Shown in pieces: positions 14,788-23,520 of a stretch of 32,177 bases of DNA. A model generated the notes under the pieces. It had not been told where the DNA came from. It worked only from the letters and a program-made list of their open reading frames with translations, and did no database searches. This DNA is from Betaproteobacteria bacterium (GTDB taxonomy: Bacteria; Pseudomonadota; Gammaproteobacteria; Burkholderiales; SG8-41): the NCBI GenBank assembly GCA_947467315.1, contig CANIID010000019.1:1-32177 (forward strand), read 5' to 3'. A program made the position numbers and the translations under genes. Every line of letters starts with the position of its first letter. Position 1 is the stretch's first letter.

Positions 14788-15812
14788 CACCGCAAGAGGC
14801 GCTTGCACGCATCGTCGAACATCGCGAAATTTTTCACGAAGAAATGCTCTCGCTGATGCGCCAGATCATGAGCGGCGAGGTGTCCGCCACGCTGATCGCC
14901 GCCATCATCGCGGGCCTGCGCGTGAAAAAAGAGACCATCGGCGAAATTTCTGCCGCCGCCGAGGTGATGCGTGAATTCGCTACCAAGGTTGCCGTGGCCG
15001 ACACGCCGAATCTGATCGACACCTGCGGCACCGGTGGCGATGCGGCGCACACGTTTAATATTTCCACGGCGGCGATGTTCGTCGCGGCGGCGGCTGGCGC
15101 GAAAGTCGCCAAACACGGCGGGCGTTCGGTATCGAGTAAATCCGGCAGCGCCGATGTGCTCGAAGCACTGGGCGCCAATATCAACTTGCCGCCGGATCAG
15201 GTGGCGAAATCGATCAACGACGTGGGTGTGGGCTTCATGTTCGCGCCCAACCACCACAGCGCAATGAAATACGCAGCACCCGTACGCCGCGAACTCGGCG
15301 TGAAAACCATATTCAACATCCTCGGTCCGTTGACCAACCCGGCGGGGGCGAAGCAACAGGTGATGGGCGTGTTTCATCCCGATCTGGTGGGCATACAAGC
15401 GCGCGTGTTGCAGCGTCTTGGCAGCCGCCGCGTGATGATCGTGCATGGGCGCGAAGGTCTCGATGAAATTTCGCTGTGCGGCCCGACGATGATTGGCGAA
15501 CTCAAGGCAGGAGAAGTGCGCGAGTATGAGGTGCAGCCGTCCGATGTGGGCCTCACGGCTTGCGATGCGGCGGCGTTGCGCGTCGATGGCATCGAGGCGT
15601 CGAAAGCCATGTTGCTCGGCGCGCTGGATAACAAGGCAGGCCCCGCACGCGACATTGTGGCGTTCAACGCGGGTGCGAGTATTTACGTGGCGGGCCTGGC
15701 CGACTCGCTGGCGGACGGCGTGAAAAAAGCGCTGGCAACGATCGCCAGCGGCGCGGCGCGCAAGAAGCTCGATCAGTTCGTGGCGCACACCAGTGTGATG
15801 GCCACTAAGTAA
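14784..15812 (+). CDS. trpD: Anthranilate phosphoribosyltransferase
   Basis: This 342-residue enzyme joins anthranilate to phosphoribosyl pyrophosphate, the second tryptophan-pathway step. The PRPP-binding motif is [17 protein letters not shown], followed by [21 protein letters not shown] and the anthranilate-binding [31 protein letters not shown] is near the hinge and metal site. I chose ATG 14784 because GGAGA lies 8 bases upstream and it gives the normal N-terminus; the frame extends upstream only through trpG. AT-rich copy C lies 2 bases after the stop, in the 27-base gap before trpC. Confidence 0.96.
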   Translation: MTPQEALARIVEHREIFHEEMLSLMRQIMSGEVSATLIAAIIAGLRVKKETIGEISAAAEVMREFATKVAVADTPNLIDTCGTGGDAAHTFNISTAAMFVAAAAGAKVAKHGGRSVSSKSGSADVLEALGANINLPPDQVAKSINDVGVGFMFAPNHHSAMKYAAPVRRELGVKTIFNILGPLTNPAGAKQQVMGVFHPDLVGIQARVLQRLGSRRVMIVHGREGLDEISLCGPTMIGELKAGEVREYEVQPSDVGLTACDAAALRVDGIEASKAMLLGALDNKAGPARDIVAFNAGASIYVAGLADSLADGVKKALATIASGAARKKLDQFVAHTSVMATK

Positions 15813-15814
15813 TA

Positions 15815-15828
15815 TAAGTATTTGTTTT
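15815..15828 (-). repeat. AT-rich dispersed word, copy C
   Basis: The minus-strand sequence is AAAACAAATACTTA, one mismatch from consensus. It lies in the trpD-trpC gap and is the only strong copy antisense to its neighbouring genes. Confidence 0.55.
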
Positions 15829-15839
15829 TAAAGTAAATT

Positions 15840-16637
15840 ATGAGCGATATTCTACGGCGCATCGTGGCGGTTAAAGAGTCGGAAGTCGCCGCCGCCAAGC
15901 TCGTGGCACTGGCTGCCGACGTGGAGCGGCAAGCCAACAGCGCCGCCGCGCCGCGTGACTTTGTGGGCGCACTGCGCGCAAAAATCGCTGCGGGCAAGTC
16001 AGCGGTGATCGCAGAGGTCAAAAAAGCCAGTCCCAGCAAAGGTGTGCTGCGCGAACACTTCGAGCCGGCGCTGATCGCGAAAAGCTACGAGCAGCACGGT
16101 GCCGCGTGCCTGTCCGTATTGACCGACCAGCAGTTTTTTCAGGGCGACATCGCGCACATGAAAGCAGCGCGCGCCGCCTGCGCGCTGCCGGTGCTGCGCA
16201 AGGATTTCATGATCGACCCCTACCAAATTTATGAGGCACGCGCGGCGGGCGCGGATTGCATCTTGTTGATCGTCGCAGCACTCGACCTGACGCGCCTGCG
16301 TGAACTGGAGTCGGTAGCGATGAGCCTGGGCCTTGCGGTGCTGGTTGAAGTACATGACGGCGACGAACTGGATGTGGCGTTGAAATTGAACACGCCACTG
16401 GTGGGTATCAACAATCGCAATCTGCGTACGTTTGAGACCAAACTCGGCACCACGCTGGGCCTGCTGGATCGCGTGCCGGCGGACAAGCTGGTGGTGACCG
16501 AAAGTGGCATCCTCAAGCGCGACGACGTGGAACTGATGCGCTCGCGCAAAGTGAATTGTTTTCTGGTGGGCGAGGCGTTTATGCGCGCGCCGGAGCCGGG
16601 CGTTGAACTCGAACGATTATTCGGGGCTGCGGCATGA
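15840..16637 (+). CDS. trpC: Indole-3-glycerol-phosphate synthase
   Basis: This 265-residue TIM-barrel enzyme cyclises carboxyphenylamino-deoxyribulose phosphate to indole-3-glycerol phosphate. Catalytic and phosphate-site segments are [56 protein letters not shown] and [12 protein letters not shown]. It is a single-function TrpC; no phosphoribosylanthranilate isomerase (TrpF) domain is fused, and trpF, trpB and trpA are not in the window. Its stop overlaps the coq7 start in an ATGA arrangement. Confidence 0.96.
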   Translation: MSDILRRIVAVKESEVAAAKLVALAADVERQANSAAAPRDFVGALRAKIAAGKSAVIAEVKKASPSKGVLREHFEPALIAKSYEQHGAACLSVLTDQQFFQGDIAHMKAARAACALPVLRKDFMIDPYQIYEARAAGADCILLIVAALDLTRLRELESVAMSLGLAVLVEVHDGDELDVALKLNTPLVGINNRNLRTFETKLGTTLGLLDRVPADKLVVTESGILKRDDVELMRSRKVNCFLVGEAFMRAPEPGVELERLFGAAA

Positions 16638-17260
16638 TCAACATCGATCAATTCATTGTCGGCTTCGACAAGGGCTTGCGCACGCTATTTGCTCACGCGC
16701 AAACCTTGCGCGAGGTGCCGGGCGATGCGCTGCCGGACGCGCAACTTGACGAAACGCAGCGGCAAAAGTCAGCGTCGATGATGCGCGTCAATCACAGCGG
16801 CGAGGTTTGCGCGCAGGCCTTGTATCAGGGGCAGGCACTGACCGCGCGCGAGCCATCCGCCAAGCAGGCGCTGGAACAGGCCGCGCAGGAGGAGACCGAA
16901 CATCTGGCGTGGACCGAACGCCGCATTGCCGAATTGGGTGGCAGCAAAAGCGTGCTGAATCCGTTGTTCTACGCAGGCTCGTTTGCCATCGGCGCGGTGT
17001 CAGGTTTGCTGGGCGATAAGTGGAACCTGGGTTTTCTCGCGGAAACCGAACGGCAAGTGGTGCGCCACCTCGAAGGGCATCGCGAACGCCTGCCCGCCGA
17101 AGATCAAAAAAGCCGTGCGATTATCGAGCAGATGTGCGACGACGAGGCGCGCCATGCCACCAGCGCGGTCAGTCACGGCGGTGCGGATTTGCCTGGGCCT
17201 GTAAAAGCGGCGATGAAAGCGTCGTCGAAAGTAATGACGGAGGCGGCGTACTGGTTGTAG
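16634..17260 (+). CDS. coq7: Coq7-type di-iron ubiquinone-precursor hydroxylase
   Basis: This 208-residue ferritin-like di-iron monooxygenase probably performs the C6 hydroxylation of demethoxyubiquinone. The iron ligands are visible as E57 (NHSGEVCA), E87/H90 (EETEH), E139 (AETERQVV) and E171/H174 (DDEARHA). [11 protein letters not shown] is a typical internal segment. Its start overlaps the trpC stop by four bases, so it is read as part of the trpGDC unit. The UbiH-family hydroxylase at 3471-4637 is the other ubiquinone hydroxylase here. Coq7 replaces the flavoprotein UbiF in many proteobacteria. Confidence 0.93.
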   Translation: MINIDQFIVGFDKGLRTLFAHAQTLREVPGDALPDAQLDETQRQKSASMMRVNHSGEVCAQALYQGQALTAREPSAKQALEQAAQEETEHLAWTERRIAELGGSKSVLNPLFYAGSFAIGAVSGLLGDKWNLGFLAETERQVVRHLEGHRERLPAEDQKSRAIIEQMCDDEARHATSAVSHGGADLPGPVKAAMKASSKVMTEAAYWL

Positions 17261-17275
17261 CGAAGTGATGTGAAA

Positions 17276-17695
17276 CTACGAGGCTTCGCGCACCTCAAAA
17301 TCGTGGGTAATCGCCACCGATTTGCTCAACATTATTGAGGCCGAGCAATATTTCTCCGCCGACAGATGCACTGCGCGTTCCACCTGCGCGGGCTTGAGCG
17401 CCTTGCCTGTCACCACAAAATGAAAATGAATTTTGGTGAAGACTTTCGGGTCTTCGGTGGCGCGTTCGGCATCGATTTCGAGCACGCAGTCGGTCACGTC
17501 GGCGCGCGATTTTTTGAGGATGTGTACCACGTCGTAGGCCGTGCAGCCGCCGGCGCCCATTAGCAGCGTCTCCATCGGGCGTGGCCCCAAGTTGCGGCCG
17601 CCGCCTTCTGGCGCGCCGTCCATCACCATCGCGTGGCCGCTTTCGGATTCTGCGACGAAGGCGACGTTTTCCAGCCATTTAATGCGTGCTTTCAT
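17276..17695 (-). CDS. OsmC family protein (YhfA-like)
   Basis: This 139-residue OsmC-fold protein carries the two conserved cysteines of the thiol peroxidase site, C51 (MGAGGCTAYDVVHIL) and C117 (AEKYCSASIML). The RNLGPRPMETLL segment before the first Cys is also typical. Members reduce organic hydroperoxides or bind hydrophobic ligands; the short form seen here fits the YhfA-like branch, whose role is less clear. It ends convergently with coq7, with a 15-base gap, and starts 12 bases after the ydcF-like stop, so the two minus-strand genes are probably co-transcribed. Confidence 0.88.
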   Translation of the reverse strand: MKARIKWLENVAFVAESESGHAMVMDGAPEGGGRNLGPRPMETLLMGAGGCTAYDVVHILKKSRADVTDCVLEIDAERATEDPKVFTKIHFHFVVTGKALKPAQVERAVHLSAEKYCSASIMLSKSVAITHDFEVREAS

Positions 17696-17707
17696 GATCG
17701 ATTCCTG

Positions 17708-18469
17708 TCAGTGCAGCAATGATTTTAGCCGATACCAGATCAGGCCGAGAATCTCGTGGAAAAACGCGCTGCTCTGTCGCAGCGCGGTTGCCTGCGGCAG
17801 ACAATCCAGCAGCGTGAATGCGTAGCTTGTCGAATAGGCGGTGGGCGCCGCCACGACAGCAAAGCCGGCGGCTTCAAAAACGCGTTGCGAGCGCGGCATG
17901 TGCCATGCATGCGTTACCAGATAAATGCGGGTAATGCCCTGCGCCTGGAGAATTTTGTAACTGGCGCGGGCATTTTCCAGCGTATTGGCCGAGGCGCCTT
18001 CCGTCCATGTCACCGGTGCCTTGAACTCATTTTCCAGCACGGTTTTCATGGCTTGCGCCTCGGAAATTGCGCTGCCTTCCGGGCTGCCGCCGCTGACCAG
18101 TATCGGCTTGCCTGTGGCGCGATGCAGATGAGCGCCGTAGCGCAATCGCACCAATGAGACACTGTCAACGGTATCGATACCGGCGTATTCCGGGGGCGAA
18201 TGATATTTTCCGCCACCCAGCACAACGATGGCTTGCGCTGGCGGGGCCTGCAAGGGGTCCGCAGGCGCGGGCTCCAGAATGCCCATCAGCGTGCGTGCGA
18301 TCCAGGGCGTTGACAGCAGCCACAGGCTCAGCACGGCCAGTGACACCCATGCTTTGCCGGAGCGCGGGTGTTTGCGCAGTCGCAACAAGCCCCAACCCAT
18401 CAATAGCAGCAGACACCCTGGGGGTAGCAGCCATGAGGCGATAGCGTTTATAATGATCCAGGATGTCAT
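17708..18469 (-). CDS. YdcF/ElyC-like DUF218 membrane protein
   Basis: This 253-residue protein has two N-terminal membrane segments (about residues 5-27 and 41-60), then a DUF218 domain. Motifs include AQAIVVLGGGKYHSPPEY, KPILVSGGSPEGSAISEA, GASANTLENA and IYLVTHAWHMPRSQRVFEAAG. ElyC affects lipid II and peptidoglycan precursor metabolism in E. coli; the biochemical activity of the domain is not settled. The start codon at 18467-18469 abuts AT-rich copy D on the same sense strand, and no ribosome site is visible there. Confidence 0.85.
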   Translation of the reverse strand: MTSWIIINAIASWLLPPGCLLLLMGWGLLRLRKHPRSGKAWVSLAVLSLWLLSTPWIARTLMGILEPAPADPLQAPPAQAIVVLGGGKYHSPPEYAGIDTVDSVSLVRLRYGAHLHRATGKPILVSGGSPEGSAISEAQAMKTVLENEFKAPVTWTEGASANTLENARASYKILQAQGITRIYLVTHAWHMPRSQRVFEAAGFAVVAAPTAYSTSYAFTLLDCLPQATALRQSSAFFHEILGLIWYRLKSLLH

Positions 18470-18483
18470 TAACTATTTGTTTT
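18470..18483 (-). repeat. AT-rich dispersed word, copy D
   Basis: The minus-strand sequence is an exact AAAACAAATAGTTA, immediately followed by the ydcF-like ATG. The extended 21-base match to copy A spans 18468-18488. Confidence 0.6.
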
Positions 18484-18486
18484 AAA

Positions 18487-18507
18487 ACAAGAATTGTTGT
18501 TTCTTGT
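18487..18507. repeat. Short inverted repeat upstream of rplM
   Basis: ACAAGAA (18487-18493) and TTCTTGT (18501-18507) form a perfect 7-base inverted repeat with a 7-base spacer. It lies between the divergent ydcF-like and rplM genes, about 60 bases before the rplM -35 box. It could be an operator; no regulator can be named. Confidence 0.3.
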
Positions 18508-18565
18508 CAATGTGAATGCGGCTGGTAAGTGTTCGAAGTGTGCCCGAAGTGAGTACCCGCTGAGT

Positions 18566-18595
18566 TTGACACAGGGTACTGATTTCAAATAGAAT
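18566..18595 (+). promoter_or_regulatory. rplM-rpsI promoter
   Basis: A perfect TTGACA (18566-18571) and a near-perfect TAGAAT (18590-18595) are separated by 18 bases. The ribosomal protein operon starts about 80 bases downstream, leaving a roughly 70-base leader. Confidence 0.75.
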
Positions 18596-18674
18596 TCGCG
18601 GTTCCCTTGGTGCGGGTTAGTCCGGCCAGAGCAGGGCTTGCAACGTAGCAGAATGAAAAGAAACAGGAATGACG

Positions 18675-19103
18675 ATGAAAACTTTTAACGCCAAAGCAGA
18701 AACCGTGCAGCACGACTGGGTTATCGTTGATGCCAGCGACAAAGTGCTAGGACGTCTGGCGTCAGCCATCGCGCATCGCTTGCGCGGCAAGCATAAGCCT
18801 GAATTCACGCCCCATGTCGACACCGGCGATTATATCGTTGTGGTCAATGTCGATAAGCTGCGCGTCACCGGCAACAAGGCCAAAGACAAGCTGTATCATC
18901 GCCACACCGGGTATCCGGGCGGCATTCGCACCACCAATTTCGAGCGCATGCATGCCGATCATCCCGGTCGTGTACTCGAGAAGGCCGTGAAGGGCATGCT
19001 GCCCAAGGGGCCGTTGGGCTATGCGATGCTGAAAAAAATGAAGGCGTATGCTGGCGAAACGCACCCGCATACCGCGCAGCAACCCAAACAAATGCAGTTT
19101 TAA
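18675..19103 (+). CDS. rplM: 50S ribosomal protein L13
   Basis: This 142-residue large-subunit protein is recognised by [40 protein letters not shown] and [15 protein letters not shown]. Two ATGs are close together (18669 and 18675). AGGA (18665-18668) directly abuts the first but lies 6 bases before the second, and the second gives the standard MKTF start and the 142-residue length of the E. coli protein, so 18675 is chosen. rpsI follows in the usual rplM-rpsI operon after 35 bases. Confidence 0.97.
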   Translation: MKTFNAKAETVQHDWVIVDASDKVLGRLASAIAHRLRGKHKPEFTPHVDTGDYIVVVNVDKLRVTGNKAKDKLYHRHTGYPGGIRTTNFERMHADHPGRVLEKAVKGMLPKGPLGYAMLKKMKAYAGETHPHTAQQPKQMQF

Positions 19104-19138
19104 TTACGTTCTATTCGTAATCATCGAGGCAAAATAAA

Positions 19139-19531
19139 ATGGCAGTGCAAACCAACTACGGAACCGGTCGCCGCAAGAGTGCGGTAGCGCGCGTGTTTTT
19201 GAAGCCCGGCAAAGGCGACATCGTCGTCAACGGCAAGCCGGTAGACCAATTTTTCTCGCGTGAAACGGGCCGTATGATCGTGCGTCAGCCGCTGGTGCTG
19301 ACCGAAAATTTGGAACGTTTCGATATCCGCGTCAATGTCATCGGCGGCGGCGAGTCCGGCCAAGCCGGTGCAGTGCGCCACGGCATTACCCGCGCCCTGA
19401 TCGATTTCGACGCCACGCTGAAGCCGCCGCTGAAAAAAGCCGGGTTGGTCACGCGTGATGCGCGCGAAGTCGAGCGTAAAAAAGTCGGTCTGCGCAAAGC
19501 GCGCCGTCGTAAGCAGTTCTCCAAGCGGTAA
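19139..19531 (+). CDS. rpsI: 30S ribosomal protein S9
   Basis: This 130-residue small-subunit protein is recognised by [40 protein letters not shown] and the basic C-terminal tail [14 protein letters not shown], which reaches towards the P-site tRNA in known ribosomes. Length and tail match the E. coli protein. A strong terminator follows at 19555-19587, closing the rplM-rpsI operon. Confidence 0.98.
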   Translation: MAVQTNYGTGRRKSAVARVFLKPGKGDIVVNGKPVDQFFSRETGRMIVRQPLVLTENLERFDIRVNVIGGGESGQAGAVRHGITRALIDFDATLKPPLKKAGLVTRDAREVERKKVGLRKARRRKQFSKR

Positions 19532-19554
19532 TCGCTGCTCTAAAGCCGTACGCG

Positions 19555-19587
19555 ACAAAGCCGCCTCACAGGGCGGCTTTGTTTTTT
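19555..19587 (+). terminator. Intrinsic terminator after rpsI
   Basis: An 11-pair stem, ACAAAGCCGCC (19555-19565) with GGCGGCTTTGT (19572-19582), closes the loop TCACAG and ends in a T-run to 19587. Confidence 0.93.
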
Positions 19588-19667
19588 AGCCGGCCTGTCG
19601 TGTAATGGCGGCTTTGTCGTTTATGAATCAGCCCGTTTGTGCATGCATGGCAGCAAGGGAGGCAACC

Positions 19668-20708
19668 ATGACGCAGAAAACCATCAACATTGGCATTGTG
19701 GGCGGCACCGGCTACACCGGTGTGGAATTGTTAAGGTTGCTCGCGCAGCACCCCAACGCGCAGCTCACCGCGATTACCTCGCGTTCCGAGGCCGGTATGC
19801 CGGTCGCCGACATGTTCCCGAATCTGCGTGGTTGGATCGACCTGAAATTCGTCGAGCCGGCGGCGGCAAAACTGGATCAATGCGACCTGGTTTTTTTTGC
19901 CACGCCGAACGGCATCGCGATGAAAGATACCCCCGCGCTGGTCCACGCGGGCGTGCGCGTGATCGACGTTGCGGCGGATTTCCGCATCAAGGACATCGCG
20001 GAGTGGGAGCGCTGGTACAACATGAAGCACGCCTGCCCGGATCTCGTGGCCGAGGCGGTATATGGCCTGCCGGAAGTGAATCGCGACAAAATTGCTAATG
20101 CGCGCATCGTGGCAAATCCCGGTTGTTATCCCACGGCAGTGCAACTTGGGTTCCTGCCGCTGGTCGAAGCAGGGGTGGTGGATATCCAACATTTGATCGC
20201 CGACGCCAAATCGGGCGTGTCCGGCGCGGGGCGCAAGGCGGAAGTGCATACCTTGTTGGCTGAGGCCGCCGATAACTTCAAAGCCTATGGCGTGCCGGGG
20301 CACCGGCACTTGCCCGAGATTACCCAAGGGTTGACGCAAATGGCAGGCAAGGCAGTGAGTCTGGTATTTACGCCACATCTGACGCCGATGATCCGCGGCA
20401 TACACGCCACCTTGTATGCACAAATTACGAAGGATGTTGATTTGCAGTCGTTGTACGAAAAGCGCTATGCCAACGAACCGTTCGTGGACGTGATGCCCGC
20501 GGGCTCGCATCCGGACACGCGCTCGGTGCGCGGCGCAAATATGTGCCGCATCGCAGTGCATCGTCCACAGGGGGGAGACACGGCAGTGGTACTGTCGGTA
20601 ATCGACAATCTAGTGAAGGGCGCCGCTGGCCAGGCGGTGCAGAACATGAATATCATGTTCGGCTTGCCTGAAACCACCGGGTTGCGGCACGTGGCGCTGC
20701 TGCCCTAA
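19668..20708 (+). CDS. argC: N-acetyl-gamma-glutamyl-phosphate reductase
   Basis: This 346-residue enzyme reduces N-acetylglutamyl phosphate to the semialdehyde in arginine synthesis. The NADP-binding motif is [18 protein letters not shown], the catalytic Cys is C153 in [12 protein letters not shown], and the C-terminal domain has [14 protein letters not shown] and [17 protein letters not shown] chose ATG 19668 because GGGAGG lies about 5 bases upstream and the Rossmann motif starts right after it; an in-frame upstream extension to 19605 has no family sequence. No other arg gene is in the window. Confidence 0.95.
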   Translation: MTQKTINIGIVGGTGYTGVELLRLLAQHPNAQLTAITSRSEAGMPVADMFPNLRGWIDLKFVEPAAAKLDQCDLVFFATPNGIAMKDTPALVHAGVRVIDVAADFRIKDIAEWERWYNMKHACPDLVAEAVYGLPEVNRDKIANARIVANPGCYPTAVQLGFLPLVEAGVVDIQHLIADAKSGVSGAGRKAEVHTLLAEAADNFKAYGVPGHRHLPEITQGLTQMAGKAVSLVFTPHLTPMIRGIHATLYAQITKDVDLQSLYEKRYANEPFVDVMPAGSHPDTRSVRGANMCRIAVHRPQGGDTAVVLSVIDNLVKGAAGQAVQNMNIMFGLPETTGLRHVALLP

Positions 20709-20727
20709 AAATCAAGGCAACGATAGA

Positions 20728-21477
20728 TTGAAAAACTGGCTGCGGTGGTTCAGGAATCGCTCCGGCGCGAGCGCGCCGCGCGTGGCGGTTACCGCCCACG
20801 TGCCGTGGTATATGCGCTGGGTGGTCATGCTTTGCGTGGGCGCCGCGATTCTAGGCGCCAGTTGGGCGACCTATCATTTTGGCAGCGAGTTTGCCGGCTT
20901 TCGCAAGAGTGAAATCGAAGGCGAAATGAAACGCCTCAACGAACTCACTGCAAAACAGGGGGCCGAATTGGCGGCAGCGCACAAGCTGATTGCAGTTTCC
21001 GAGAGTCAGCGCAAAATCGAAAGCGCGACTTATGGCGATCTCGCCAAACAAGTCAAAGCGCTGTCGGTGGAAAACGCCGCGCTCAAGGACGATTTGGCTT
21101 TTTTTCAGTCGTTGCTGCCGGTGCCGGGCAAAGACGACTCGGTGGCGATCAACCGCTTTAAACTCGAACCGGATGCCATGCCCGGCGAGTTTCGCTATCG
21201 CATGTTGTTAGTGCAGGGTGGACAAAGGCCAGGGGATTTTCACGGCAGCGTCCAGCTCATTATCAATGCCCAGCAGGGGGCGCAAAAGGTGGTGTTGACG
21301 CTGCCCGCCGAGGCGGATGCCAAATCGCAGCAATATCAGCTCAATTTCAAGTCTTTTCAGCGTGTTGAGGGCACTTTTCGTGTCGATCCGGGCACTGTAG
21401 TCAAAAACATACAGGTAAGGGTATACCAAAATGGCGCACGTACCCCTAAACTCACGCAATCCGTGAACATCTCATAG
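20728..21477 (+). CDS. DUF6776-like membrane-anchored coiled-coil protein
   Basis: This 249-residue protein apparently begins at TTG 20728, with AAGG about 10 bases upstream. A single membrane segment (WVVMLCVGAAILGASWATY, about 33-51) is followed by a predicted coiled coil (about 60-120, rich in Glu, Lys, Ala and Leu). A compact beta-rich C-terminal domain follows (FRYRMLLVQGGQRPGDFHGSVQ ... VVLTLPAE). I assign it to DUF6776 from the layout and from its place before a bactofilin, not from a search. The adjacent bactofilin starts 11 bases later, so the two probably work together at the inner membrane. Confidence 0.7.
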   Translation: MKNWLRWFRNRSGASAPRVAVTAHVPWYMRWVVMLCVGAAILGASWATYHFGSEFAGFRKSEIEGEMKRLNELTAKQGAELAAAHKLIAVSESQRKIESATYGDLAKQVKALSVENAALKDDLAFFQSLLPVPGKDDSVAINRFKLEPDAMPGEFRYRMLLVQGGQRPGDFHGSVQLIINAQQGAQKVVLTLPAEADAKSQQYQLNFKSFQRVEGTFRVDPGTVVKNIQVRVYQNGARTPKLTQSVNIS

Positions 21478-21488
21478 GGAGGCTGGCC

Positions 21489-21896
21489 ATGTTTGGAAAA
21501 GACAGCAAAAAACCGCAGAGCCGTATCGACTCGCTGATCGGCGTGGGTACCGAGATCGAAGGCAACATCAGTTTTTCCGGCGGCCTGCGCGTTGACGGCC
21601 TGGTACGCGGCAACATCACATCGACCGGCGATCAACCCGGCATGCTGGTGATTTCCGAGCATGCCGAGGTCGAGGGCGAGATTCGCGTGCATCACGTGAT
21701 GGTCAACGGCAAGGTGAAAGGCCCGATTTACGCCGATCAAACGCTGGAACTGCAACCCAAGGCCAGCGTGACGGGCGACGTGCATTACCAAAAACTGGAA
21801 ATGCAGATGGGCGCGATGGTGCAAGGCCGGCTGGTGTATGGCGTGGAAGCCCAGTCTGACAAAGTGGTTAAATTTAAATCCGCGCAATCCGACTGA
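21489..21896 (+). CDS. Bactofilin (polymer-forming cytoskeletal protein)
   Basis: This 135-residue bactofilin has a short polar N-terminal tail, then the right-handed beta-helix core. The hydrophobic Gly/Val repeat pattern is clear: IGVGTEIEGNISFSGGLRVD, GLVRGNITSTG, HAEVEGEIRVHHVMVNGKVKG and ASVTGDVHYQKLEMQMGAMVQG. Bactofilins polymerise without nucleotide and often organise cell-wall enzymes. An AGGGAGG ribosome site precedes the ATG. The upstream membrane coiled-coil protein is a plausible anchor. Confidence 0.92.
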   Translation: MFGKDSKKPQSRIDSLIGVGTEIEGNISFSGGLRVDGLVRGNITSTGDQPGMLVISEHAEVEGEIRVHHVMVNGKVKGPIYADQTLELQPKASVTGDVHYQKLEMQMGAMVQGRLVYGVEAQSDKVVKFKSAQSD

Positions 21897-21995
21897 ACTG
21901 GTTACGATCCGCGAGTGTCCATTGAGTGACACGGGCTTGGTTTCGCGTTAGAGTGGCCCAACGTAAGTAGGGTGTTGTAAAACAAGGATTTCCAT

Positions 21996-22349
21996 ATGAA
22001 TGCGATTACTGAACAAATGCCGAATCCGCTGGTCTTTACCGACAACGCAGCCAACAAGGTCAAGAGCCTTATCGAGGAAGAGGGTAATCCCGATCTTAAG
22101 CTGCGCGTATTCGTTTCCGGCGGCGGTTGCTCCGGGTTTCAGTATGGATTTACGTTTGAAGAAGCGGTCAGCGACGACGACACTGCGCTGAACAAAGGCG
22201 GCGTCACGCTGCTGGTCGATCCGATGAGCCTGCAATATTTGCTGGGCGCGGAAATCGATTACCAGGAAAACGTCGAAGGCGCGCAGTTCGTGATCAAAAA
22301 TCCGAATGCCACATCAACCTGCGGCTGCGGCTCGTCGTTCTCTGCGTAA
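21996..22349 (+). CDS. erpA: Iron-sulfur cluster insertion protein ErpA
   Basis: This 117-residue A-type carrier delivers iron-sulfur clusters to apo-proteins. The three conserved ligand cysteines are C45 ([12 protein letters not shown]) and C109/C111 ([10 protein letters not shown]). The N-terminus before [13 protein letters not shown] and the overall length favour ErpA over IscA. AAGGA sits 8 bases before the ATG. The 99-base gap from bactofilin contains no promoter I can defend. A bidirectional terminator follows. Confidence 0.94.
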   Translation: MNAITEQMPNPLVFTDNAANKVKSLIEEEGNPDLKLRVFVSGGGCSGFQYGFTFEEAVSDDDTALNKGGVTLLVDPMSLQYLLGAEIDYQENVEGAQFVIKNPNATSTCGCGSSFSA

Positions 22350-22370
22350 ACGCAGGCAACACCACCCAAT

Positions 22371-22397
22371 AAAAAAGCGGCGTATGCCGCTTTTTTT
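22371..22397. terminator. Bidirectional terminator between erpA and anmK
   Basis: AGCGGC (22376-22381) pairs with GCCGCT (22386-22391) around GTAT, with an A-run on the left and a T-run on the right. It can therefore end both the plus-strand erpA transcript and the minus-strand anmK transcript. Confidence 0.92.
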
Positions 22398-22417
22398 ACG
22401 CACGTCTTTTGCCTTCA

Positions 22418-23512
22418 TTACGCCGGATAGATGGCGCCCAGCAAGCGCGGCCCTTGCGCGCCAGTGACGCCGGGCACGTTACCCGGTAGACGCAGCGTGA
22501 TCTGACGCGCAAGCCACGCAAAGGCGAGTGCCTCCACCCAATCCGCGCCCACGCCGATCGTGCTGGTAGTCGCCACGCGCAGGTTCGGCATCAGAAACGA
22601 CAGCCGCGCCATCAGCGCGTCGTTGTGTGCGCCGCCGCCGCAAACAAATACCGACTGTGCGCCGGGGCAATAGCTCTCCACCCCGTGTGCAATGCCGTCG
22701 GCGGTCAGTGCCAGCAGCGTGGCTTGTACGTCGGCCGCGGCCTCATCGCCCGACAGCGCGCGCCGCACCCACGCCAGATTGAACAGGTCGCGTCCCGTGC
22801 TTTTGGGCGGCCGGCGCGCGAAAAACTCATGCGCCAGCAGGGCGTTGAGCAGTTTAGGAATGACCACCCCCGTTGCGGCCCACGCGCCATTGTCGTCGTA
22901 GGCGCGGTCAAGATTCGCCGTGATCCATTCATCCATCAGTGCATTGCCGGGACCGCAATCGAAGCCGGCGGCGACGCTGCCCGGCGGCAGATCGGTGATG
23001 TTGGCGATGCCGCCGATGTTGACCACTGCGCGATGCTCGGTCGTCGAACTGAAGGCGTGCCAGTGGAAAGCAGGCACCAGCGGCGCACCTTGTCCGCCGG
23101 CGGCAATATCCCGGCTGCGAAAATCGCAAATGGTCGTGATGCCGGTGCGTTCGGCCAGCAGTGCGCCGTTGATCAGTTGTGTGGTGTAGCCGGCATCCGG
23201 CCGATGGCGCACGGTTTGCCCGTGACAGCCGATAGCCGTGATATCGCGCGCATCAAGCCCCGCTTGTGCCAGCAAGGTGCGTATCGCAGCAGCGTAGGCG
23301 TGGGCAAGCTGGTTGGCGCAAAGGGCGGCGCGATGCAGTTCGTCGTGCCCCGGCTCGTTCAACGCCAGCAGAGCGTCGCGCAACTGCGGCTGGAACGGTT
23401 GGTAGTGGCTATGCACCAGCATGGCTGCGTCGCCTTCGCCGAAGCGCGCGACCACCGCGTCGATACCATCCAGGCTGGTGCCGGACATCAGCCCGATGTA
23501 CGTATCGGGCAC
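22418..23512 (-). CDS. anmK: Anhydro-N-acetylmuramic acid kinase
   Basis: This 364-residue cytoplasmic kinase converts recycled 1,6-anhydro-MurNAc to MurNAc 6-phosphate. The start MPDTYIGLMSGTSLDGIDAV is diagnostic, and GCHGQTVRHRP, NIGGIANIT, GFDCGPGNALMDEW and VFVCGGGAHNDALM are further sugar-kinase-fold motifs. It starts at GTG 23512, eight bases after the M23 peptidase stop, so the two wall genes form an operon. MltA (6068-7315) generates the type of product this kinase salvages. Confidence 0.95.
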   Translation of the reverse strand: MPDTYIGLMSGTSLDGIDAVVARFGEGDAAMLVHSHYQPFQPQLRDALLALNEPGHDELHRAALCANQLAHAYAAAIRTLLAQAGLDARDITAIGCHGQTVRHRPDAGYTTQLINGALLAERTGITTICDFRSRDIAAGGQGAPLVPAFHWHAFSSTTEHRAVVNIGGIANITDLPPGSVAAGFDCGPGNALMDEWITANLDRAYDDNGAWAATGVVIPKLLNALLAHEFFARRPPKSTGRDLFNLAWVRRALSGDEAAADVQATLLALTADGIAHGVESYCPGAQSVFVCGGGAHNDALMARLSFLMPNLRVATTSTIGVGADWVEALAFAWLARQITLRLPGNVPGVTGAQGPRLLGAIYPA

Positions 23513-23520
23513 GCGTTAAC

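Noticed and set aside
14715-15788. Minus-strand ORF of 357 codons opposite trpD
   Set aside because: It is antisense to an intact trpD and has shadow-like composition, with no start context or domain.
17260-17289. GCGAAG/CTTCGC inverted repeat between coq7 and the osmC-like gene as a terminator
   Set aside because: The loop is 18 bases and there is no T-run on either strand.
19105-19122. ATTACG/CGTAAT inverted repeat between rplM and rpsI as a terminator
   Set aside because: The stem is only six AT-rich pairs with no T-run, and the two genes belong to one operon.
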